62,649 nt of DNA from Glycomyces artemisiae (lineage in GTDB: Bacteria; Actinomycetota; Actinomycetes; Mycobacteriales; Micromonosporaceae). Position numbers and translations under genes: made by a program. The stretch lies in the NCBI RefSeq assembly GCF_003002955.1, contig NZ_PVTJ01000016.1, forward strand, positions 1-62,649. Direction: 5' to 3'. This document shows positions 56,048 to 62,649 of this stretch, piece after piece (within the stretch, counting starts at the first letter, position 1; each line of letters starts with the position of its first letter). The notes under the pieces are model-generated. The model saw only the letters and a program-made list of their open reading frames with translations. It was not told the origin of the DNA and did not search any database.

Positions 56048-58141
56048 TCAGGGCCGGCCGGTGCGGATCGCCAGGCGCGGCAGGTACCAGAGCGCGAACG
56101 CGACCGCCGCGGCCGCATAGACGGCGAGGAGCGGCAGCGGGAACCCGTACGTGATGCCGGTGTGCTCCAGGTCGAGGTTCGACAGGGCGTAGACCATCAC
56201 GCCGGAGCTGAGCATGTCCTGGAACGTCAGCTGCGTCCAGAACAGGTCCTGCACGTGGACCAGGAGCAGCGCCATTGCCGCCAGCAGCGCGAACGGCCAC
56301 GCGGCCTTGGCGAACGCCCCGTTCGCGCTTCCCCGGCCTTCGGCGGCGAGCGCGCGGCGGCGGTCCTCCAGGCCCCAGCACAGGGCCGTGAACAGGAACA
56401 GCAGCGGGACCGCGATCCACGCCCGCGGCGGGAACGACCCGATCGTGACCCATTCGCCTTCGCCCGCGACGGCTTCGAGGTTCGCGGTCGCGAGCGGCCC
56501 GGTGCCGACGAAGAGCCACGGCGCGAACGGCAGCAGCAGCCACCGCGACGCGTCCCCGACCGGCCGCAGCGCCCCGATCGCGAATCCGCCGATCCCGGCC
56601 GCGACCAAGGCGATCGCGGTGGTCACCAGTGGCGGGCCCCAGGTGCGGCGGATGACGAACCACAGGTCCAGCGGCTCCGGCCCCCCTTCGGCCACTCGCG
56701 ACGCCCACGGCAGCAGGAAGTAGCCGACCGCCCCGACCGCGGCGAGCAGCACCAGGACCCCGAGGACGACGGCCCCGGCGCGGACCGGGACCGGCTGCGC
56801 CGCACCGGACTCGCCCGACCTGGTCCGACCGCTGGACGGGGGCCCTGCCGCCGGGCTCGGCCCGCTGGGCGCCGACCCGGCCGCAGGGCCCGGGCCGCCG
56901 GGAGAGAACCCGGCCGCCGGGCCCGGGCCTCGTCCGCCGGGAAAGGCCCCGGACGCTCCGGCCACAGGGCGCGCCCCTTGTCCGCCTGGAAACGGCCCGG
57001 GCGTCCCGGCCGCAAGGCCCTGCTCCGGCGCCCGCTGGCCCGGCACTCCCGGTCCGGCCGCCTCCGGTGCGGCCGGACTGAACGCCGTCGTCCCGGACAC
57101 GGTCGGCCCCGGGCCGAAGGCCCCGCGCGGGCCGAACCCGAACTCGCGGACCTGCTGCGGCTCCGGCCGCGGCGCGGCCTCGCGGCGCGCCCCTTCGCCG
57201 GGCACCACGTCGATCCGCACCCGCGCCGCGGCGAACAGGACCGCGGCGCCGACGCCGAGGACGGCGAGGATCGCCAGGAGCAGCATCGACTTCGCGGCCG
57301 CGCCGCCCACGTCGAACCCGCCTCTGATGCCCTCGTAGATCTGGCGCAGGGGCACGGGCGCGTCGGCGGGCAGGCCGCTGATCGTGCCGTAGGCGAACGT
57401 CTGGAGCCCGGCGGCGGTCAGGCCGATCGCGGTCAGGCCCGCGGTCGTGAGCACGGCGCCCACGCGGCTGCCGTCGCCGCGCAGGGCCGCGAGCCCGGCG
57501 AGCACGCCCGTGCCGACGACCACGCCGGAGACGAGCAGCGGCCAGTCGTACACGGTCGCGTCCGAACCGCGGCCGTCGGCGACGCCCGAGACCAGCCAGG
57601 CGACGGTCAGCGCCGCGGGCGCGAACGAGACCGCGGCGAGGGCCCACACGACGCGCGATACCGCGCGGACCTTCGCTCCGGCGCGGTGCAGCAGCAGCGC
57701 CAGCAGCGGTGCGACGACGGCCCCGCCGAGCACCAGCAGCGCGGTCGGGCCGATCAGGTGCGCCAGGCCGTTCAAGAACGCGCCTTCGTCGACCACCCGA
57801 TCGTAGTTCGCACCCCCGACATGTTCGGGGTCGGCGAATCCGACGCCGCCGAGGCGGCTGAACTGGAACGTGCGGATCGTCGGCAGCACGTACGCGACGA
57901 CCAGGGCCGCAATGGGAACGGCGAGCAGCGCGAACCCGCCGACGACGCGGGCGGCGTCGCCGCGCGGCTGCACCTGCGGCGGCGGGAACTGGTTGGCGGG
58001 AGGGGCGGGCAGGGGCCAGCGCGGCTGGAGGCGCTGGATCGGGAGGGTGGGGTCGTCTGGGGGCGGCGTCCCCGCCCCGGGCGGAAGGACCAATGCGGGC
58101 TCCTGCGATGGATGAGGGATGTAAGGAGAACTCTGTACCAC
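56048..58141 (-). CDS. Large two-part membrane protein with Gly/Pro/Ala-rich central linker
   Basis: A 697-residue integral membrane protein. After a proline-rich cytoplasmic start (1-50) come about six hydrophobic segments (55-330). A long low-complexity cytoplasmic or periplasmic linker rich in Pro, Gly and Ala (about 345-490) follows, then another about six segments (495-697). Some blocks (VLPTIRTFQFSRLGGVG, then IGPTALLVLGGAVVAPLLALLLHR) recall the inner-membrane half of MalF-type sugar permeases, and the second half is MalG-like in layout, so it may be a fused pair, but I cannot assign it. The GTG at 58141 is chosen because AGAGGT lies upstream and the protein begins with the proline-rich segment. 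Confidence 0.55.
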   Translation of the reverse strand: MVQSSPYIPHPSQEPALVLPPGAGTPPPDDPTLPIQRLQPRWPLPAPPANQFPPPQVQPRGDAARVVGGFALLAVPIAALVVAYVLPTIRTFQFSRLGGVGFADPEHVGGANYDRVVDEGAFLNGLAHLIGPTALLVLGGAVVAPLLALLLHRAGAKVRAVSRVVWALAAVSFAPAALTVAWLVSGVADGRGSDATVYDWPLLVSGVVVGTGVLAGLAALRGDGSRVGAVLTTAGLTAIGLTAAGLQTFAYGTISGLPADAPVPLRQIYEGIRGGFDVGGAAAKSMLLLAILAVLGVGAAVLFAAARVRIDVVPGEGARREAAPRPEPQQVREFGFGPRGAFGPGPTVSGTTAFSPAAPEAAGPGVPGQRAPEQGLAAGTPGPFPGGQGARPVAGASGAFPGGRGPGPAAGFSPGGPGPAAGSAPSGPSPAAGPPSSGRTRSGESGAAQPVPVRAGAVVLGVLVLLAAVGAVGYFLLPWASRVAEGGPEPLDLWFVIRRTWGPPLVTTAIALVAAGIGGFAIGALRPVGDASRWLLLPFAPWLFVGTGPLATANLEAVAGEGEWVTIGSFPPRAWIAVPLLFLFTALCWGLEDRRRALAAEGRGSANGAFAKAAWPFALLAAMALLLVHVQDLFWTQLTFQDMLSSGVMVYALSNLDLEHTGITYGFPLPLLAVYAAAAVAFALWYLPRLAIRTGRP

Positions 58142-58295
58142 GCGGACCTCTGCTGTGGACGCCCGGCCTTGTGACGCCGGAGGCGTCCGTGCGCGGAGTG
58201 TCACGAGGAGCCGGAGAGGCGTCGGTTCGGCAACGGGACGGCCGCGGCCGGAAATCGGCTTGCCGGCAGCGCGGCGCCGGTGCTTTGATCGGGGC

Positions 58296-58931
58296 ATGAC
58301 GGATACCGCGCACTTCCTGACGTTCGTCGCCGCTTCGCTCGTCCTGATCCTCATCCCGGGGCCGTCGGTCATGTTCACCGTGAGCCGGGCGCTGATCTAC
58401 GGGCGGCGGCAGGCGGTCCTCACCGCCTGGGGGAACGCCGTGGGCACCTTCTGCGCCTCGGCCCTCGCGGCCGTGGGACTGGGGGCGCTCATCCAGGAGT
58501 CGGCGCTGGCGTTCGCGATCGTCAAGTACGCCGGGGCGGCGTACCTGATCTACCTGGGCGTCAAGTCGTTCCGGGACCGCGGCGGCATGCTCGCCACCCC
58601 CGAGGAGGACCGGGCGACGCCGAAGCGCACGCTGGCGACGATGGGCGAGGGCTTCATGGTCGGCCTGCTCAACCCCAAGACGATCCTGTTCTACCTGGCG
58701 ATCCTGCCGCAGTTCGTGGACCCCTCCGCCGGTTCGGCGACCATCCAGATGCTCATCCTCGGCGGCACCTTCGCAGCCCTCGCGGCGGCCTGCGACACCG
58801 TCTGGGGCCTCGTCGCGTCGGCGGTCCGCGACGTCTTCAAGCGCCCCAAGCCGAAACTCGTCCTCGCCCGCACGGGCGGCACCGCGATGATCGGCCTCGG
58901 CATAGCCGCAGCAGCGGGCGAACGCGCCTGA
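58296..58931 (+). CDS. LysE/RhtB family amino-acid exporter
   Basis: A 211-residue exporter with six membrane segments. The family start FVAASLVLILIPGPSVMFTVSRALIYG, the GLGALI helix and NPKTILFYLAILPQF (about residue 128) are the LysE/RhtB signatures. Members export basic amino acids or homoserine; which is exported here is unknown. It is divergent from the large membrane protein gene. A strong terminator hairpin follows at 58946-58971. Confidence 0.93.
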   Translation: MTDTAHFLTFVAASLVLILIPGPSVMFTVSRALIYGRRQAVLTAWGNAVGTFCASALAAVGLGALIQESALAFAIVKYAGAAYLIYLGVKSFRDRGGMLATPEEDRATPKRTLATMGEGFMVGLLNPKTILFYLAILPQFVDPSAGSATIQMLILGGTFAALAAACDTVWGLVASAVRDVFKRPKPKLVLARTGGTAMIGLGIAAAAGERA

Positions 58932-58945
58932 CCCGCCGCCTCCGA

Positions 58946-58971
58946 ACCGCCCGGTGCTCTCACCGGGCGGT
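58946..58971 (+). terminator. Terminator hairpin after LysE-family gene
   Basis: ACCGCCCGGTG (58946-58956) pairs perfectly with CACCGGGCGGT (58961-58971) across a CTCT loop, 15 bp past the stop codon. Confidence 0.75.
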
Positions 58972-58983
58972 CTCACGTGCTGT

Positions 58984-58997
58984 TGGGAGCGCTTGCA
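58984..58997. promoter_or_regulatory. CebR-like operator upstream of the CBM2 esterase
   Basis: TGGGAGCGCTTGCA matches the CebR consensus TGGGAGCGCTCCCA at 11 of 14 positions, in the promoter region about 125 bp upstream of the esterase start. A second such site lies at 32494-32507 upstream of GH3, so both genes may share one cellobiose-responsive regulator. Confidence 0.55.
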
Positions 58998-59120
58998 TAT
59001 TGAAGATTGTGCATATATAGTGTGTGGACCCTCATCGCGATCCTCGTCCTTTTTCCTCCGGCTCGCGCGGTCCGTTCCGAGGGCCGCAAGACGCCCCCGG
59101 CAGCGTCCAGAGAGGTCTCC

Positions 59121-60422
59121 ATGTCCACAATCTCCTTCCCCCGCATGCGGAGAGGACTGATGGCGGCCGCGGCCGCCGTCTTCGTCGCCGCGGCCGCGCT
59201 CATCGCGGTCATGATCCCCAGGCCCGCCAGCGCGGCGAGCCTCACCGAGATCACGAATTTCGGGACGAATCCGAGCAACCTCCAGATGTACCTGTACGTC
59301 CCCGACAACGTCGATCCCGAACCGGCCCTGGTGGTCGCGATCCACTACTGCACCGGGTCGGGCCCGGCCATGTACAGCGGCACCGAGTGGGCGCAGCTGG
59401 CCGACCAGTACGGGTTCATCGTGCTGTACCCGTCGGTGACGCGGTCGAGCAAGTGCTGGGACGTGTCGTCCGCGGCGTCCTTGGCGGGCACCGGGAGCGA
59501 CTCGGTCGGCGTGAAGTCCATGATGGACTGGGTGGACGCGCGGTACAACGTCGACCCCGACCAGGTCTACTCGACGGGCATCTCCTCGGGCGCGATGATG
59601 ACCAACGTGATGCTGGCGGTCTACCCCGAGGTCTTCGCGGCGGGCGCGTCGTTCTCAGGCGTGCCGTACACGTGCTTCGCCACGACCAACGGCTCGGAGT
59701 GGAACTCGGAGTGCTCGGGCGGGACGATCAACCGCACCCCGCAGCAGTGGGGCGACGCCGTCAGGAACAACAACCCCGGGTACTCGGGCCCGTGGCCGCG
59801 GATGCAGATCTGGCACGGCACCGCTGACGACACGCTGCGGTACCCGAACTTCCAGGAGCAGATCGACCAGTGGACGAACGTCCACGGCACCGACCAGACC
59901 CCCGACCACTCCGATGTGCCGCAAGCGAACTGGAACCGGACCCGCTACGGCGGCACCGGCGCCCAGGCCGCGGTCGAGGCGATCAGCCTCCAGGGGACCG
60001 GGCACAACCTGTACTCGTGGGGCATGGCCGCGAAAGCGCTGGAGTTCTTCGGGTACGACACCGACGTCGACCCCACGACCTCCCCCACGGACCCGGTCAC
60101 GACGCCCACGGGCGGCCCGGCGGGCGGGTGCTCGGCGGCGATCAAGGTCGTGAGCTCGTGGAACTCCGGCTGGCAGGCGAACGTCGACGTCACCGCGGGC
60201 TCGGCGGCGATCTCCGGGTGGCGCCTGACCTGGACGTGGACGGGCGGCCAGACGATCTCCAGCAGCTGGAACGCCACCGTGACGAGCAGCGGGACCTCCG
60301 TGACGGCCACCGACGTCGACTGGAACGGCGCAGTCGCCGCGGGCCAGACGAAGACCTCCGCTTGGGGCTTCATCGGCACCGGCTCCCCCGCAACCCCGGC
60401 GGTCACCTGCACACCGATCTGA
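59121..60422 (+). CDS. Secreted CE1/PHB-depolymerase-type esterase with CBM2
   Basis: A 433-residue exported enzyme. A signal peptide ends near residue 40 (PASAAS). The catalytic domain (about 42-310) is of the polyhydroxybutyrate-depolymerase/feruloyl-acetylxylan-esterase type: nucleophile serine in GISSGAM, aspartate in WHGTADDTL, and histidine in GTGHNLYSWG. A Pro/Thr linker (about 320-333) leads to a C-terminal CBM2 (residues about 335-433; W of SSWNSGWQANV, GWRLTWTW, WNATV, DWNGAV) that targets cellulose. Deacetylation or deferuloylation of hemicellulose is more likely than PHB use. The ATG at 59121 follows AGAGAGG; a longer frame upstream is not supported. Confidence 0.93.
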   Translation: MSTISFPRMRRGLMAAAAAVFVAAAALIAVMIPRPASAASLTEITNFGTNPSNLQMYLYVPDNVDPEPALVVAIHYCTGSGPAMYSGTEWAQLADQYGFIVLYPSVTRSSKCWDVSSAASLAGTGSDSVGVKSMMDWVDARYNVDPDQVYSTGISSGAMMTNVMLAVYPEVFAAGASFSGVPYTCFATTNGSEWNSECSGGTINRTPQQWGDAVRNNNPGYSGPWPRMQIWHGTADDTLRYPNFQEQIDQWTNVHGTDQTPDHSDVPQANWNRTRYGGTGAQAAVEAISLQGTGHNLYSWGMAAKALEFFGYDTDVDPTTSPTDPVTTPTGGPAGGCSAAIKVVSSWNSGWQANVDVTAGSAAISGWRLTWTWTGGQTISSSWNATVTSSGTSVTATDVDWNGAVAAGQTKTSAWGFIGTGSPATPAVTCTPI

Positions 60423-60439
60423 TCCCCCACCCCCGACGC

Positions 60440-60478
60440 GTTCGGGGGCCCGGCGGCTCGGCCGCCGGGCCCCCGAAC
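60440..60478. terminator. Strong bidirectional terminator
   Basis: GTTCGGGGGCCCGGCGGC (60440-60457) pairs perfectly with GCCGCCGGGCCCCCGAAC (60461-60478) over a 3-nt loop, the strongest stem in the window, between the esterase stop and the convergent glycosidase gene. Confidence 0.85.
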
Positions 60479-60568
60479 GGGTCCACTCGGGCGGGACTGT
60501 CGGACCCCCGAGGCACCCTTGTACCGGGGGCCCATCGGTCGCCGCGGCATCTGTGTGCCCTCCGAAGG

Positions 60569-61912
60569 TCAGCCGATGACCAGCGTCGTCACCGAGCGGG
60601 CCGGGAGGTCGATCGTCATGGCGCCGCCGGTGATCGCGGCGGTGCCGTCCGGGTGCGGGGTGCGGTCGGCGTCGGTGGTGCGCCAGACGTCGGCGGTCCC
60701 GGCGGCGAGCCCGGTGAAGTCGATGCCGGTGGTCGCCGCGGCCGTACCGGTGTTGACGAGGACGACGTTCCGCTCCCCCGTGGAGGCGAACACGTACAGG
60801 AGCGGGTCGGGGCTGGTGGTCGCGACCATGGTGGAACCGAAGGGGCGGAACAGGTCCTCGCCGGTGAACATGCCGATGCCGTGGTAGACCGGCAGCGGCT
60901 CGTTCATGTCCACGAAGTCCGCCCCCGTCCCCTCGCCCCATTCGCCGGTCAGGCCGAGGCATCCGTTCTTGTCGCCGTAGACGAGCGCGGTCGCGTCCGC
61001 TTCGAGGATCGTGCCGAGGACCGCAGCACCCCACACGGCCGGGAGGTGCGTGGTCATCGACGCGCACGCCGGGCTCGGATCGGCCCAGTCCATGTTCCAT
61101 TCGCCGATCTGGATGCCGATCTCGTCGGCGCGGGCCGGGACGGTCGCGTCGATGAGCGCGCGCACCGCGGCGATGTCGGTCCCGTAGTCGGCGGCCTCCG
61201 CGAGCAGCTGCTCCGCGGGCTTGGCCTCGGTGCCCTTGCCGTAGTCGTGGTAGTCGACGAAGTCGACGTGGTCGCCCGAGCCGGTGAGGAACGTCGTCAG
61301 GTACGGGGTGTTGTCGTAGGCCGTCCCGGGCCCGCCGACCTGGACGGCCGGATCGAGGGCGTGGATGCCCGCGGCGATCCCGTTGAAGCGGGCGCTGTAC
61401 GTCGCGGCGTCCATCTTGGGCGGATCGCCCGCGTCGAGTTCGTTGCCCACGACCACCTTCGTGATCGGCGCCTGGGCGTCGAAGTGCTCGAAGAGCGCGA
61501 GCGCGTCGCCGGGTTCTGCGGGGACCACGAGGATCGGCTCCGCGCCGAGCGACCGGATCGCGTCGATCCACTGGTCCCCGTCGTAGTCGGTGTGGCAGTA
61601 GTCGCCGCCGCAGACGATGCGGCTGGCGTGGTCGCCGGGGACGGCGTATTCGAGCTCGATGCGGAGCGCGCCGAAGCCCTGGGCGGCCATCGCGGCCCGG
61701 TGGGCGTCGCTGTTGACGATGTAGTTGAGGCCGCCGTAGCCGGTGATCGAGGCGCCGAGGTCGCCGGGTTCGAGCTGCGCGACGGGGGTCGTGAAGTCGA
61801 CGGTGACTGCGGGCTCGTCGGCGCCCGCGGCGGGCGCGAGCCACAGGAGCGCGCCGCTCGCGAGGAGGACGGCCGTGGCGCCGATCGCGGCGGCGTTCCG
61901 GGTGCGGTGCAA
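60569..61912 (-). CDS. Secreted glycoside hydrolase, clan GH-A-like
   Basis: A 447-residue exported protein. A signal peptide covers about residues 1-30 (APAAGA). The catalytic barrel shows a probable acid/base in VVVGNELDAGD (GNE, about residue 150) and a nucleophile candidate in IQIGEWNMD (E, about residue 245), the spacing of clan GH-A enzymes such as GH39, GH30 or GH51. The last about 90 residues form a beta-sandwich of the type that often follows this barrel. The family, and so the substrate, cannot be decided by eye. TTG start (61912) with AAGG upstream, preferred over TTG at 61933, which lacks a ribosome site. Confidence 0.8.
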   Translation of the reverse strand: MHRTRNAAAIGATAVLLASGALLWLAPAAGADEPAVTVDFTTPVAQLEPGDLGASITGYGGLNYIVNSDAHRAAMAAQGFGALRIELEYAVPGDHASRIVCGGDYCHTDYDGDQWIDAIRSLGAEPILVVPAEPGDALALFEHFDAQAPITKVVVGNELDAGDPPKMDAATYSARFNGIAAGIHALDPAVQVGGPGTAYDNTPYLTTFLTGSGDHVDFVDYHDYGKGTEAKPAEQLLAEAADYGTDIAAVRALIDATVPARADEIGIQIGEWNMDWADPSPACASMTTHLPAVWGAAVLGTILEADATALVYGDKNGCLGLTGEWGEGTGADFVDMNEPLPVYHGIGMFTGEDLFRPFGSTMVATTSPDPLLYVFASTGERNVVLVNTGTAAATTGIDFTGLAAGTADVWRTTDADRTPHPDGTAAITGGAMTIDLPARSVTTLVIG

Positions 61913-62104
61913 GGCGGTCGCCTTTCGTCCCAAGGGAAGCGGAGGAGGATTCGCTGAGCGATCCTCTCATGGAACGTGTCCGAAATGCACGGGCGGAGGT
62001 GTCCGGCCGGTGAATTCCCGGGTGCGCCGGGGAGGATCTAGACTCGGCTGACGCCCCGGCCGCGACGATGCGGCCGGGCCGACGTCTGATGGGAGCCGCC
62101 CGAC

Positions 62105-62551
62105 ATGACCGAATTCCCGCCCGAGGTCCTCGCCCAGTTCGCTGGTGCGGGGATGGACCTCCAGCAGCTGTTCTCCGCCGGGGAGCTGGGCGCGCGCATG
62201 GGCATCGAGGTCCTGGAGGCCGCGCCGGAGCGCGTCGTCGCGCGCATGGGCGTCGAGGGGAACCGGCAGCCGTACGGGCTCCTCCACGGCGGCGCGTCGG
62301 CGGTCCTCGCCGAGACGCTCGGATCGGTCGGCTCGATGCTCCACGCCGGGCCCGGCCGCATCGCGGTCGGCGTGGACCTGAACGTGACCCACCACCGCGC
62401 GGTCCGCTCCGGCACGGTCACCGGCGTGGCGGTCCCGATCCACCGCGGCCGCTCGACCGCGACCTACGAGATCGTCGTCAGCGACGAGGACGACCGCCGC
62501 ATCTGCACCGGCCGCCTCACCTGCATGATCCGCGACGCCCCGCAGGGGTAG
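62105..62551 (+). CDS. PaaI family hotdog-fold thioesterase
   Basis: A 148-residue hotdog thioesterase. The active-site helix block is NRQPYGLLHGGASAVLAET (residues 52-70; H61 and the following GGA match PaaI-type enzymes), followed by the VGVDLNVTHHRAVRSG strand region. Probable acyl-CoA hydrolysis in the cytosol, of the phenylacetyl-CoA or short-chain type; the exact substrate is unknown. The stop codon lies four bases before the CTAG and right-hand IS end, so the gene is complete. Confidence 0.92.
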   Translation: MTEFPPEVLAQFAGAGMDLQQLFSAGELGARMGIEVLEAAPERVVARMGVEGNRQPYGLLHGGASAVLAETLGSVGSMLHAGPGRIAVGVDLNVTHHRAVRSGTVTGVAVPIHRGRSTATYEIVVSDEDDRRICTGRLTCMIRDAPQG

Positions 62552-62558
62552 CAGCTAG

Positions 62559-62649
62559 GTCGTGTTTACGAACTGAGGAAGCCTCCTGTTGAATCTGTTG
62601 TGCTGCAACGGATTTCAATAGGAGGCTTCTGTGTCGAGCCTATCAGGGC
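62559..62649 (+). mobile_element. Truncated insertion-sequence end, right border
   Basis: These bases are the exact reverse complement of 1-91, next to a CTAG at 62555-62558. Read outward the element starts GGTCGTGTTTACGAACTGAG and contains the same hairpin (about 62578-62629). Both borders therefore present the same IS end, in inverted orientation. Either two copies flank the region, or the sequence was cut at a repeated element during assembly. No transposase is present. Confidence 0.75.

Noticed and set aside
1..62649. Circular plasmid or phage with terminal repeats
   Set aside because: The terminal repeats are inverted rather than direct, and no replication, packaging or structural phage genes are seen.
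1..62649. CRISPR array or tRNA genes
   Set aside because: No regularly spaced repeat series and no cloverleaf with the conserved T-loop sequence were seen.

Overview
The window comes from a very GC-rich, high-G+C Gram-positive actinobacterium. The codons are strongly G/C-ending, several genes start with GTG or TTG, and some promoters look leaderless. Secreted CBM2-bearing enzymes, GH74 and GH3 hydrolases and CebR-like operator boxes suggest a saprophyte that degrades cellulose and hemicellulose; the genus cannot be fixed from sequence alone. The two ends, 1-95 and 62555-62649, are perfect inverted copies of one 95-bp sequence. Each is a 91-bp insertion-sequence end abutting a CTAG, so the window is bounded by the same IS end in opposite orientations.

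Layout. 92-17237 is mostly housekeeping and regulatory genes: an SDR dehydrogenase, a YjeH-like amino-acid exporter with a divergent Lrp regulator, a DUF4132 protein, TetR, a YchJ-type protein, two tandem secreted SGNH hydrolases, a LacI regulator, a MarR/NmrA pair with three evenly spaced operators, a SRPBCC protein, an Fsr-like MFS exporter with a divergent AraC regulator, a TipA-like MerR, a TIGR03086 protein and a DnaQ-like exonuclease with a BRCT-like end. 17367-19097 is a secreted CBM2-DUF6055 protein with an HExxH motif. 19275-24990 is a three-gene, translationally coupled operon (winged-helix protein, dual P-loop HerA-like ATPase, AIPR protein with a PD-(D/E)xK-like nuclease motif) that I read as a candidate anti-phage defence system. 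25235-29115 holds an orphan small protein and an fdhD/YdeP-type molybdoenzyme pair. 29386-41883 mixes CBM2, GH3, GH74, SGNH-ricin, CutA, NmrA, GNAT, PatB-like lyase and FSP1/NDH-2-like oxidoreductase genes.

42456-51670 is a nine-gene biosynthetic operon on the minus strand: a tryptophan halogenase of the PrnA/RebH type, a PrnB-like haem protein, a group A flavin monooxygenase, a flavin reductase, a DoxX protein, an AT-less polyketide ketosynthase, a KASIII, an ACP and a CPA2 antiporter. Nearly all genes overlap by one to four bases. A divergent XRE-NB-ARC-TPR regulator (51914-54241) sits at its head. The pyrrolnitrin genes prnC and prnD are absent. The set therefore suggests a chlorinated aminophenylpyrrole scaffold joined to, or modified by, a short acyl/polyketide unit. 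I do not recognise this gene combination, and it is the strongest candidate for a new pathway here.

54431-62551 returns to ordinary genes: a DUF574 methyltransferase, a histidine phosphatase, a large two-part membrane protein, a LysE exporter, a CBM2 esterase, a clan GH-A-like glycosidase and a PaaI thioesterase. No tRNA, rRNA, CRISPR array, integrase or intact transposase was seen. No intergenic gap exceeds about 300 bp.
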